Source of the DNA: Seminavis robusta
Taxonomy: Eukaryota; Bacillariophyta; Bacillariophyceae; Naviculales; Naviculaceae
Direction of reading: 5' to 3'
Assembly (NCBI GenBank): GCA_903772945.1
Contig: CAICTM010000051.1
Span: 62,001-126,000 of the forward strand
DNA: 64,000 nucleotides
How positions within the stretch are numbered: the stretch's first letter is position 1; each line of letters begins with the position of its first letter. The translations under genes and the position numbers were made by a program. Below the pieces are notes generated by a model that was not told the origin of the DNA, searched no databases, and saw only the letters and a list, made by a program, of their open reading frames with translations. Shown in pieces: positions 11,339 through 22,895 of this stretch.

Positions 11339-13079
11339 TCTATTCTATTGGGAGTGCAGTAAGTAGTAGTGCACTAACTGGTTGTAGTAGACGATGGACA
11401 CCAACAACCAACCAAGAGCAACAGAGACAAGCAAGCAAAAAAGAAAAACGCTTTGGTCAACTAACTCTCAAATAAATCCAACTGTGGTCCTATCCACACG
11501 CAAATCGCTAGCGTTCCCAAAAAATGCCGCAATCCTCTAAACAGCGAGCACCTCGCGGTTCAATTGTTACGCTATTGGTCCGTTTCGAAATCAACACTTA
11601 CATGCCTTGGCGATTTTGACGCCGGCATGAAAAGAGAGGTGCGCGTGACACTTTTTTCAAGTTCTCCTCATTATTCGAAATGCAACAATGGTTCATTCGA
11701 ATATGTCGATTAGATTGGTGTGAATGGATCAAGATTGCATCCGCAAGACCGGATCCGGGACCGAGCCTCAAGACTTCCAACTCCCACGGATACAAAAGAA
11801 AGTTCAGTTCTCAACTGCTCGTCTGTGCAGCTTGCAGATGACTACTCGTAGGTACCAAGCCTTTGCTTGGTTGTTGGTTGTTTGGGGCTACTGTACCGAG
11901 CCTATCGACACCTTGTCTGCTCGCTAGCTAAAACAAAGATGAGCATGCATGAGGCTTGTACGAAACCTCAGTCGTCTTTATAGCCGTGTTGCAAAGGAGG
12001 AATGCCATCCATGGCTGCTCAAGAAGTTCGTTGTCTGTGTGCTTTCTTCCTCGATCAATTGATTGATTGCATCATGGGACTTGTAAAACAACACTCCTAA
12101 CCGTGCTCTGTCGACCTTGCATACCGTACAGCGTGTTGCGATGGCATTCATGAAATCCACGGCTGCCAAAGCTGCTTGCTTCGTTCCTTCCCTCCTTGAT
12201 TGCTCGGGTGCTTTGCTGGAGCCGTATTCCGGTCTAGACTCATCGCTTGGCTGTATCAATTGTTGTTGTCTACCCAGCTGGTTGCTATGGGCCACCAACC
12301 ACCGGGTACATTGTGCTTCTGGGTTTCTGTACAGCAGCCTGACTGCTCTTGTCACCCCGAGCCATCTTGTTGAGCACCAACCCTGCCTTGTTTGGGGTGC
12401 TGCTTCTCGTCGTTTTTGCATTGATAAAGCTCATACAGAATCAGGAGTCGAGCTGCATTCGGAAGTCTCCACGGTTGACAATTGGTTGGCTGGATCATTG
12501 TTGTTGGCTGGATCATTGTTCGCTCAGGTAATAGTGAGGTTCACTGGTGTGCGTATTGGATTCTTTGTCTTCTTCGTTTTGGCATTTGGCTCAATCGCGT
12601 AGTGAATGGTTTCGCGTAGTGAGGCAGTGGTTGGGATGAAATCAGTTTCCGGCCCCGGTCCGCCCCCGGACAGATACGAGTGCAGTCAGCCTGCTTTGAC
12701 GTCCCCAACCATTCAAGGTTTGTCTGGGTTGCTTCTCGGTTTTACATGGAGTATAGGTTGCTCGGCCTCCAATAGAATATTTACGCATGTACCAGTCAAG
12801 AAGGATCCTCGTCACTCGCACTCACGCGACCTTGAGGCGAGCGGCGAGACATGAGCATGCAGGTTTCGCCTTGTAGTGACGGGGGATTGAGCGGTGGAAT
12901 GCGTACTACTACTACTAATGTTGTTGAGAATCCGTCGACCACAGAAGAGAATAGTCTACCATTCCTCTATAGTGATTATAGCAATAAGGATTATAGCAAT
13001 GAACCGAGACGACGCATACTAAGTACCAGCGCTCGAATATGGCTGCACGTTTGCCCGTGCATGATTGAATGAAAGAAGA
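11339..13079. other. long intergenic region
   Basis: No supported gene. The minus ORF 11978-12421 (147 aa) has protein-like composition in its second half but no recognised domain. The plus ORF 12117-12602 overlaps it and ends in a hydrophobic stretch. Neither can be called from sequence alone. Confidence 0.35.
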
Positions 13080-15332
13080 TCAATGACCTGTAGCTTCTTC
13101 GATGGGCGTGCCCTTTAGCAGATCAAATGCCTTTAGGATGGCTTTCCACTCATCGTCCGTACGAACCCCGTCAGCTTCGATGGTCTTCTTGCGAGGAGTT
13201 GTGGATTGATTTTTACTTTTGCGTGGTTGCCACGGCAGCAGCTGCTGCTGTTGCTGTTTTCTCCTATTCCTCACTGCTTCTCTGGCATTCTTTTGATTTT
13301 TTTGTTTCTCTTCGTACCTTTTTTGCGCCTTGAACCGTCTCATCTTTTCCAAGACACCGCACATTCCATTGGAGGGGTCCGGGTTGCAGTTTCCCCAGCA
13401 AAAGTCGGGAATGCCCGTGTGCTCCTGAAGGATTCGTCCCGTATCGGGGGATTCCAATGACACTTCGAGGTACGACAGCGATGGATGTGCCTCTGCAAAC
13501 ATTCGTACTTGCACTGTATGTGAGATGTAAAACTGCCTCCACACTTCGGGAGAAGAACCAGGAGGTGGGAATCCTTTACACCCCCTCGACATGCGTTCGG
13601 GTAGCTTTCTCCAATTCATCGCAGAGTCATACCAAGCATCAGCATCTCGCACCACATTCAAGATTGTGCCGTTGGGATGGGACTGATAGAAATGCTCCAA
13701 CCCGCCATGCATCGTTGGGAAGTAGCATCCGGGTGGCTGTTCTTGTGCATGCTTCGATGCCTCTAGTGCTGTTTCGGATAACTCTTGTTGTTGCCTTTTT
13801 CTTTTCCTTCTCTCCCGTGCATTGTGAGGTTCGTCGAAATATCCCAAGTCAGTCCAGACTCTGAAATCTCCACATTCCTCAAATATTGACCGATTGCGTT
13901 GCAGATTGTATTCCATGCACTTGCCAATTCTCAATGGCTCGTCCGTAGTGATGTTGCGTGTCCAGTGATGTCCCGCTTGGTTGTAACTGAGTCCGCATTG
14001 GAAGAAGCGCTACGTGGCAAGGAAAAGCAAGACCGTTCTCGTGAGCATACGATTAGCCACTACTTACATGCATGTCTTGGCTGTTAGACTCACCTGTGTG
14101 GACGTTGTTCCACTTTTTGGTAAACTGGCTACAAAGATTGGAAATTGCAGTGGAGGAGTCTTCTTCGAAGGAGAGGTGGATTGCAGCAGTGCTCTGGGTG
14201 GCTCTGTGATTTTTGTTTCCTCCGTCGCGGCGTGCTTTCTCCCCGATCCAACGGACTGCCAACATAGACGAGGAAGGCCAAGCTCTTTCTGCAAGATAGC
14301 ATTGGTTTCGGAATCTTCAAGAGCGACTTCCACGTAGTGAATTGATGGATGTGCCGCAGCAAAGTCTCGCACGGATTGCAGATTCCATTCATAAAACGCA
14401 ACCCATTCAGCTTTAGATGCACCTTTGTTTTCGGGGATGGGCACGGCACCGTCGTCTCTGTTGCAAAACGATACCAAATTGGACCGAAATCTGCGATACG
14501 ATGATCTGTACCACTCTTCAGGATCTTGTGTGACTTGGAGGATTGTGGCTTCCGGGTACGCTTCGGCTAGGGCGTCCATTGCACGTCGGTCTATCGACGG
14601 AAAGAAGCACTTTTCCTCCTTGGGCGCCACGAATCCCATGGAAGACCACACTTTGGCCGTGCCACAGCCGTCTAATGGAGGCCTACCTGCATCCAGGTTA
14701 TCTTGCATGCATCGTCCAATTTCTATTTGTTCGCTGCTCTCATTGCCGTTGGAAGTCCAGTAAAAGGCAAAATCGTTGGTCCCGCCGCTACCCAGGCCAC
14801 ATTTGAAATAGCGCGATGTCGCCAGAGTGCTGGTACCTGGCAAACTCAAGACAAAGACTGGGTTGTCATCCCACTTTTGGAGCTTTTTCAGATTCTCGTC
14901 GCGGTTTCGTTCCCAGTTTATTCTCCATTGTCGTCGAATCTTTGCAACATTTTTAATGTTCTTTTGGACAATGCGATCGGCAGCCGTCACGGCACTATCG
15001 TAGTACCTCTGTGCGGTAGAGATCACTTGGCCTGTCGTCTCTTTTGCCACTGCATCAATATGAGGCAGCAGAGCAGTATGCTTGAGATCGTCTCGAGTCT
15101 CCTTAATCCAGCTCCCGTCTTCTTGTCTACGCAGCTTTTGCTTTTCTTCCGGCGACCAATGCTCGTAATTGTGAGCGTCCTCTTCCGCTACTTGCATCCA
15201 CCGCGAGACACCTGAAAAGTTGAATGTGTTCTCATGAAGTATTCCCAGCGAAAAAAACACATAGACGGCGGCAACCACCAAGAATTGGTTTCGCCGAGGG
15301 AGAACGAGGCAACGGCGTCGACGGACTGTCAT
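13080..15332 (-). CDS. tandem double-sulfotransferase-domain membrane protein (two exons)
   Basis: Exon 1 is 15332-14094, exon 2 is 14009-13080, with an 84-bp intron (GTGAGT..CGTAG) in phase 0. The product is about 722 aa. Residues 16-33 form a signal anchor, so a Golgi type II protein is likely. Two homologous domains follow. Domain 1 (about 157-360) has VFVLSLPGTSTLATSRYF where the PAPS 5'-phosphate loop should be, and ILQVTQDPEEWYRSS at the 3'-phosphate site. Domain 2 (from about 398) has the canonical SLPKSGTTSTQRFF and ILNVVRDADAWYDSA. Both share IG(R/K)CM and the late Cys-Trp motif of the diatom Sulfotransfer_4-like family. The intron falls right after the PKSGTTSTQ loop of domain 2. 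Domain 2 probably transfers sulfate from PAPS to a glycan or small acceptor. Domain 1 has lost the loop Lys and the 3'-site Arg and is probably inactive. The C-terminus is Lys/Gln-rich. Confidence 0.8.
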
Positions 15333-15790
15333 CTTAATTGGTTTGCGGCTCTAACAACCGGAAATGAATAATCACTCTACAGGGACCAAGGCTGTGTCTG
15401 TCTGTCAATCAAGACATGCCTCTGTAAAGTTATTTGGTTGCTCGTTACAAGCTCTAGCTAGCTAGATAGAATTCTCGAGGCAATGACAGCTTTTTGTGAA
15501 AGGTTTGTCAAGGAGCGGTTGCAACGAAAAATTTGGGTGTTTCGAGGTGCACCAAGAGTGTCGTGCGGGCGTTCGGGACAATAATAACCAAGCTCCCATT
15601 TTCAACCACGATCGATCCATGCCGCGAAAACCATTGTCCCTGATTTTAGACTTTTTGCCCCCACCAGACTGGGGGTTCTTCCAACTTTTATCGGCAGGTG
15701 TGTGTGTGTGCTAGTTAGTGTGTACGTCTCTTTGTGTGCTGGTTAGTGTGTACGTCCGTCACATAAGGGGAAGTTTCCCTTGTATGGAGA
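15333..15790. other. intergenic 5' flank of the sulfotransferase gene
   Basis: No gene seen. The stretch has GT-rich runs around 15700-15760. Confidence 0.4.
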
Positions 15791-15990
15791 TGTGTTTAGT
15801 TTGACACAGTTAGGTAAAATTGAGAGACTGTGTTCAGTTGGACACAGTAGCTTTAAACAGTGTTCAGTTAAACACAATAGCAAAAATCGAGAGACTGTGT
15901 CCAACTGAACACAGTAGCTTGAAACCAGAACTGAGATTGAGATATAAGCCAACACATAAAATTAAGAAGCTGTGTTTTGTTGGACACAGT
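15791..15990. repeat. cluster of five imperfect palindromes, TGTGTTCAGTTGGACACA type
   Basis: Near-palindromic 18-mers (TGTGTT - 6-bp spacer - GACACA or AACACA) start at about 15791, 15829, 15858, 15896 and 15971. Two are preceded by the same GAGAGAC word. The spacing is irregular. The cluster lies between the sulfotransferase and the coiled-coil gene. It may be the core of a small foldback element or a binding-site array. Confidence 0.6.
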
Positions 15991-16089
15991 ACCAGCTGCA
16001 GTGCTCATGGAAGCTAGGTAGAAATTAGATGTAAGCTAACAATGAAATTGATTTGATATTTAGCTCCGAACTAATAGAAAGCTATTTTC

Positions 16090-17025
16090 TCAGCTGTATT
16101 GATGCTGCCAGTGTTCTTGTTCTGCCCTAGAGGCGTGTGGTGCTGGTGGTAACTGGAACAACAGCTCTGAGTCTGAATTTGAGTGGAAATAATAATGAGC
16201 TGCCCGACTAGAAAGATCAGCCCAATACTTAAACCAATCAATTTGCTTTTGAGCTTCACTGCGATCATATGAGCTTAAAGAAAGTGATCTTTGAAGATGT
16301 TTTTCCTGTGCCTCAGCTTGAGCTTTCCATTGATAATAATACTCGGTGTATTTCATTGCCATTTTTGCAAATGCTTCTTTCTCATCAGTACTGTTGTTTT
16401 CATTAGTGGTTGTGGTTGTGGTTGTGCTTGTGCTTGTGCTTGCAGAAACCCTGCCAAAAAAAGCTCTGAATCCATGGTCATCTACCATAGTATCACGAGG
16501 ATTGTTTTCCTTTCGATAATCATATTTTCGAGCATGTCTTCTGAACATAACTCCTGGTTGATTGCGATAATCTTCTGCAAGGCAGTCTAGTTCATCTTCT
16601 TGGGATGCCATCCATTTTTTAAAGCCAATATCAGTTTCCTTCCAATGTTTGTTTTTTGCTACTTCTTTAAATTCTTTTCTTTTTTTCAGAACAAAGGGGT
16701 GATTCTTCTCTTGTTTCTCACGTCTACTTCACATTTTTTGCATGCCTTCCTTAGCTTTCTGTTTGTCAGCCTCGTGCTGTTCATTTGTTTGCTGCACACG
16801 CTTCTCTCGCATTCTTTTCCAGTTTGCATTTAGCTCAGAGGTATCGTTTGCTTGTCGACGTCTCTCTCGAAGCTTTTGAACTCTTTCTCTAGTGGCCGCC
16901 TTTATATCATCCTTCTCTTCTTTTGACTGTTTTGCACGTATTACTCTCTTCCTGAGTCTGTCGGCCTCTCGCTTACCATCACGGAAACTCTTAGCCTGTT
17001 CCATAGATGAGTTAGTCTCTTCCAT
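16090..17025 (-). pseudogene. basic coiled-coil protein gene interrupted by one in-frame TGA
   Basis: Two ORFs, 17025-16729 (98 aa) and 16611-16090 (173 aa), lie in the same frame. The 39 codons between them (16728-16612) are also open and protein-like (EKNHPFVLKKRKEFKEVAKN, then KHWKETDIGFKKW). Only the TGA at 16731-16729 splits a frame of about 311 codons. The first half is Lys/Arg/Glu-rich helix (ADRLRKRVIRAKQSKEEKDD). The second has aromatic-rich segments (YTEYYYQWKAQAEAQ; QIDWFKYWADLSSRAAHYY) around a Ser/Thr linker. No family is recognised. A GT lies at the stop (AT-GTGAAG), but I found no acceptor with matching phase. I therefore read it as a nonsense-mutated gene; readthrough or a sequence error are alternatives. 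Confidence 0.5.
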
Positions 17026-17540
17026 CTCTTTACTTTTGAATGTCTACATGTATTGATTTCTTTGTGAAGCGTTGAGGCGTTGAGGCCCCTGTAATAGCTG
17101 GATATTTTCTTAAAATCCAGGTGGGGGCTTCAGCCTCCGGCTGCCTGTTCTTACAACATGAACACTCTGGTGGTACCACCTTGGCATAGGAAGACATCAG
17201 CAGTCGTCAGAGCTGTCAGTTTGGCTTCTATTGTACCGGCCAGCCACATCAAGACTCTGCTATTCGCCCTTATGCCTTTCCATCGCTCCTCCCAAACCAA
17301 AGATTGCCCTTTCCATGCTACCTCCCAGACCCTACTAGTAGGCCATACAACATTTGCTGTATCGAGCGGGTCTGTCACCTGTTTCGGATCTGGAAGCTCG
17401 AGAGAGAGGAGAAGAGTGCTGTTGCTGGCTCGTACCGGTACGGTGGAGTGCATGCATGGTAGTATCACTATTGAGAAAAATGAATTGAGAGCCTTCTAGG
17501 TCGTCTCCAGAACATTGGATCTGAGTTTCGAGTATCACAG

Positions 17541-17720
17541 TGCTCTTGTTCCTTAACGACAGCCAGCTTGGGGTCGACTCGCAGGCTCCCCCCCCTTCGA
17601 ACATTTTGGGCGATCTACACTTGTATACATTGCTGTTGTACCTTAAAATGACAGCCAGCTTGGTGGCTGCCTCGGGGTCGGCTCGCAGACTCGCCTCCCC
17701 CTCGAATGTTCGAGGCAAAC
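17541..17720. repeat. imperfect tandem duplication of a GACAGCCAGCTTG unit
   Basis: Two copies of about 80-90 bp sit side by side. Each runs from a CTTGTTCCTTAA or TTGTACCTTAAAAT start through GACAGCCAGCTTG and GGGGTCG-CTCGCAG to CTC-CCCC-TCGAA. The second copy has a short insertion (GTGGCTGCCTC). Confidence 0.55.
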
Positions 17721-18238
17721 AGCTGGTGCAGTAGTGGTAGGGGTTCGTAACTGGTACCAGGTAGGGCTCCAATTGACTGATGCTGGTCGACTCGAACACA
17801 CCAGAGACAACTCTTTGCTCCTTTAGAAAAAGAGTATTATTTGGCTATTTTGCTACATGTAGGTACGGTACGGTTCGAGGACGGACATCAGCTTGGGCAG
17901 AACACGAAGTTATTTACTTGCTGGCTACTCTAAACCCTCGTTAAAAACATTTTCTTCAGTCTAGCTAGGTCTTTAGTAAAATTTACTAATTATGGCTACC
18001 AACGCACCTTTTCATCAATTGCAACACTGATCAGATATTTTACATACCAGTACCACTTGCTAGCAGCGGCAAATTGTGGAAGCTTAGTGCCAGTTGCCGT
18101 AACTCTTTTCTCCACAGCACTGTTGTGGAAACTTTCTCGCCAATACCGCACTCGCGGTTCCTTACGTAGCTCTGACGTCTTGCGGCTGGCACCACAGTGT
18201 GGAGTCTGGAGACCCAAAAGAAACCTTGCGAACACGCA

Positions 18239-18275
18239 AGAATCGAATCGAATCGAATCGAAACGAGTCGAGTCA
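18239..18275. repeat. AATCG microsatellite
   Basis: About seven AATCG-like pentamers in a row lie roughly 175 bp upstream of LRR B. Confidence 0.6.
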
Positions 18276-18449
18276 ATATGTGCAAACCACATCGCGGGGA
18301 AAGCTCTGTCTCTTATCGACAGCGAGAGAATAGACTAGTCTACTAGTACCGCAGTCCAGCTGAGAGAATCCCCGTGGTCAAACTCACGCAGACAGCAGAC
18401 AGCAAGCAAGGGATGGTCTCCAAGAAACACAAAACGTTGATTGGGGACC

Positions 18450-20782
18450 ATGAAGTTTTCAGGAAGGACTATTACCACCAGCGATGAGATAGAAGAAGCT
18501 GAAAGAGAAGCCAACAATGAAGACGAAAGCTTTGAGGTTTTGGACATTGTGAACGCCAGGATCCGTGGATTCACAGAGGAGGAGCTCCCAAAAATGGAAT
18601 CATTTTCAGAACGAGGAGGAGCAGATGCACTGGCACAAGGAGGTCCTCTTAGCACCTCACCCAAAGAAGAAGCAAAAGAACAGGAAAGCAAGAAGATTGA
18701 GGCACGAGTGCAAGGAACCCCAGAAGACAAAATGTTCCTTGTGGGGGTTTTAACAGAACGACAGGAAGCAGAATCGCCGTTAAGACAGGCTATGAATGTG
18801 GCAGCATCCACAGATGATTTTGATCTAGAAGACCCCCCTTCTCCGCCTCCGATAATCCTGATGCGTCATGACGAAGTGGCCAGCAGAAACTCTGGCGTGC
18901 CTGGTGCCTATTATGTGGCACTCGGCCTTGAACTTCCAGTATCTGCCACCATGTACCCAATGCTTGCAGCACATCCAGTAGCTGAGATTGAGAACCACTC
19001 CAACCTTCAATATGAAGTAGTCCAAGAAGGCTCTCTTGGTAACAGCGACTTGGCTGTGGCAAACCCAGTGGATGACACCATTCCTCAAGATCTTCCCCAA
19101 GCTCAAGAGTTCGAACTTCAAGAATCAACAAGAGACCCGAATGACAAGAAATACAAGATCATCCTTCTATTGGGAGCCATCGCATTGGTGGCAGTCATGA
19201 TCGTAATTGTGTACATCCTGGTTCATGGAAAGAAGGATGACAGTGTAGCTCCAATGACTGCAGTTCCAACCGGTACTCCATCAGCAGCACCATCCCTGTC
19301 TCTGGAGGGAACCATCAAGGCATTGCTAGAATTGGAGACCCCGTCCGCTTTGGAAGACCTAGAGTCACCTCAGTTCAGGGCATTTGAATGGTTGTTGGAA
19401 GATCCCAATCTTCCCTTCTACTCAGATGCTCGCGCAAGGCAAAAGTTTGCCTTGGCGTCACTTTACTATGCCACCGGTGGAGAAACTTGGTTGGATAATA
19501 CCAGTTGGCTTAACCATAGCATACATGAGTGTGAATGGTACAATGCGCCAAATTTTGCCCTGAAGGATACAATGGAGTTGATATACCCAGGGTACATGTC
19601 TGGGTTTTTCCCTCCCTCCGAGCCACCACCAGCACGCTGCAATGAAGCTGGCATGTATCAAAATCTTTGGTTGGATCGAAACTATCTTGTGGGCTACCTC
19701 CCAGAAGCGCTCTACATGCTAACAACTCTAGAGACAATGTCTCTTGGATGGAATCAGCTTGATGGCGTACTGTCTGGCCGATTGGGACAGCTCACTGATT
19801 TGGCGGGGCTGGTCATTTATGATCAGCCAACTGATGGCAACATCCCCTCGGAGATTGGCCTTTTGACCACACTGAGGGGCCTTGTCTTTACCAACAGCAA
19901 CCACCAAGGGCTCCTTCCTTCAGAGTTGTGGCAGCTGACCAATCTGGAGCAATTGATTCTAATGGACCATATGCACATGCAGGGAACCATTTCAACTGAG
20001 GTGGGAATGCTCTCAAAATTGAAATGGTTTGTTCTAGACAACAATGACATCTCTGGTAAGCTGAGTTCTTCTCTGTTCTTCTCCAAATTTTACAATTATT
20101 CTCTAACTTGTTTCTATTTGAAGGCACTATTCCAACAGAGCTTGGGCAAATAGAGCCTTTGGAGTGGATTCTTTTGGGGCGGACCAGGATATCTGGATCC
20201 ATCCCAAGTGAGCTAGGCTTTTATCCCAACAAGCATAATCTACACTTACTTGGCAATGACTTGGTGGGGACAATCCCTAGTGAGTTGGGTTTGCTCAGTT
20301 CTCATATTCGTATTTCATTTTGGAACAACCACATCACGGGCACAGTCCCAAGTGAACTCGGTCTCCTCAAGAATCTGGAAGCTGGTTTGGATCTGGCCAG
20401 AAATCTGCTAACAGGAGTCATCCCAACAGAGCTTGGACTGTTGACAGGGCTACACGACCTTTTGCTGGAGCAGAACCAACTCTCGGGCCAGATCCCCAGT
20501 GAATTTGGTGAACTTTCAAGTCTGCGAATCATAAGCTTGGTGAACAATAGCTTGTCAGGCTCCGTCCCTGTGGAACTATCATCTCTACAACAGACACTGC
20601 ACTCCTTATTGTTGGAAGGAAATGCAATGTTGACTGGAACTATCCCGGAGTCCCTTTGCCATGTAAATGGAACCTGTGTCATATTAACAGGTTTTCCCCA
20701 TTCATGTTCAGGACGAATGGGGGTGTTCTTTGGGTGTACTGATCTCCTCTGTGGCTGTGATTGTTCCTGTGGTGGGGCCTGA
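18450..20782 (+). CDS. LRR receptor-like membrane protein B (two exons)
   Basis: Exon 1 is 18450-20055 and exon 2 is 20124-20782. The 68-bp intron (GTAAGC..TTGAAG) is phase 1 and joins DISG-TIPTELGQ. The product is about 754 aa. The ATG at 18450 gives MKFSGRT, matching MKSSGRT of the paralogues. The cytosolic part (1-236) contains FEVLDIVNARIRGFTEEEL, FLVGVLTERQEAESPLRQAM and LAVANPVDD..PQDLPQAQE, all conserved in copies C-E. The membrane span is about 237-258. The ectodomain has an N-cap (LASLYYATGGETW; SIHECEWYN), about a dozen plant-type LRRs and the Cys-rich end GCTDLLCGCDCSC. There is no kinase or other catalytic domain. It looks intact and is the only copy on the plus strand in the first half of the window. 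Confidence 0.88.
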
Positions 20783-22895
20783 AGATGATGGCTGTCAAGA
20801 AGAGTCGATAGTCAGGACTGGATTCCGTGGGATCAGGGGATATGAATTTGAGGACCAGTACGGGGGCCAAAGGGCTTGGCTTTGAGGGATCGTCGGAGAC
20901 ATTGATGTGTAGTTTTTAGGTACTGTTTATATCTGGCTCCGTAGCAACAACAGATTAGGCTCTTTACAGATACATTGGCAACGTGATGTTCCCATTCTGT
21001 GGCTGTTTGCCTTGCATTTGGAATCTAATAGCGATTCGGTTGCCCCTCTTCTGGTTGTCGATCTCCATTGCTCATGTCAAGAGTGGTCTTCCTCTACATT
21101 TTATTTGCGGACCCTTGGAATTCGGTCCTCAGGTGCATTCTTGTTCCCTAATAATCAGTCTCCTCCCCCGACCCAACGTTGGCTTTCAGTACATGTATGT
21201 AAATAGCTAACCGCCCCACTGGGTACGGTTGCACCTGCATCCAATGACTGCTTTGACTCAATCGAACCCAATGGCCAGCCAACGAGCCACTCATAGGCTG
21301 CCGATCGAACGAGTGTTGGTGGAGGGTAAAAAGAGCCGGACGAGCGATACCGGCACGAGCCCTTTGAAAGAATGAGCGAAGCAACAGACTTCCCTGGCAG
21401 CATGGCTAGCTAGCTAGCTAACTACTAGTTGCCAGAAACGGCAGCAGCACTAGTTGCACGCAATCGACCACGCTACAGGGTTGCCGATCTAGCTAGAGCT
21501 ATCATACATCGATCTGGCTACGGCAGGTAGCTGGCGCCAAGACTATACCACAGTGCGGCACCGTGCGTATGGGCCGGAGGTGTTGCCGTGATATCTAAAA
21601 CGGAGGGAATGACGAAAGTCAACACGTACCTTGGCCAAAAGAATCTATATTCCTGTTTTGCCAAACACCATGACAATGCGGCATGGAAGTGTCCCAAATC
21701 AAATCGACAGACAATCAATCAATCATCCAGGCCATTTGTTTCTTGGTGCTCGTGGCCGGTCTTGCTTAGATCAAACTAACGTTTTTTTGGCTTGTACAAT
21801 GTATTGCATCAACTATTGGCTGGCAAAAGACGGAGGGCGATAGTATCTTGGCCGTTGGAGCGAGTTCTAGCTGGGCAGCCCGGGCTTTCTTTTTTGTCGA
21901 ACGGGTCCAGCTTTTGCAATAGGTATGTATGCTCCAATCTGCACGGTAGCTGGTTCTTCTGTTTTTCTTTCTTCTTCTTTGGCGGTGTCATCCAATAGCT
22001 TTTGCATTTGGGGCGGACAGGCAGGAGGCGAGCAAACAAGTGAGTATGACGGCGGCGTTCTTTGAACGAACTTTCCTCCATGAAGGTTCCAGTGAGGACA
22101 AAAGAAGGATAGTTGAGAAAATGCTTGAAGGCTACAAGCTTGTACTAGTACCCCGAGTATCTTTTTATTGACTGTCTGTTTTGCCTGTGCCTGGACTGGA
22201 CTGGAGTATCCCCCTCACACACCACCACGTATGCAGAGAGAATGTTGACATCAAGCATATCTTTGTCCTCGGTCGTCTGTTGCCTAATACTAGAAACATT
22301 GAGAACAAGGGTGCAGAGTATCTTTCGGCCACGTCTATGCTATGGAGAATGCAACCAAAAGGCTTGATGTTTCTTTCCTCGAACGAACGAACGATCATTC
22401 CGAAGCAATAAGGCCATCTCCTTCCTTCCTTCCTTCCTTGTGTGAGAGATGTCTGCGGCAGAATCTCCCCCGGCGATCTGAGAGCGGTCCCTGTCGTGTC
22501 TGGGACATTCGTGTGACAAAATCTGATCCAATCAGAAGTGCAGCGAATGGCGCAGCTGGTGTTGGTTGTGCTACGTCACCATGAGATCGGCATTGCAATT
22601 GTGACGTGTTGTCGTCGCCACCAAAAACTAACACCGGTAAGCAGAGCAGTCCAGTATCGACCATGACAGCCAGCTAGCTAGTAGCTAGATTGATTGCCTG
22701 TTGATTGCTGAGCACTTTCATGACTACAGTACAAACTCACTTCTTCTCTTCGACAAGGAAAGAAAGCTAAAGACTTCAGGCAGCAAACAAACAAAAGGAT
22801 AGGCCACGCCATTTCAGCAAGCTACATAATTTTGTGGACGGTCCTCTCTAAAACTCGTTCCTTCATTTTCCTTACAAAGAACACAATACAGAACA
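20783..22895. other. long intergenic region
   Basis: No supported gene in about 2.1 kb. Short features include GCTAGCTAGCTA runs at about 21405-21420 and a CCTT microsatellite at about 22422-22440. ORFs of 60-90 aa on both strands overlap one another and lack domains. Confidence 0.5.

Larger units (their letters stand above)
17026..18449. other. intergenic region upstream of LRR B
   Basis: No gene recognised. The minus ORF 17335-17799 spans a local duplication (see the repeat entry) and is not credible as a gene. Confidence 0.4.
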
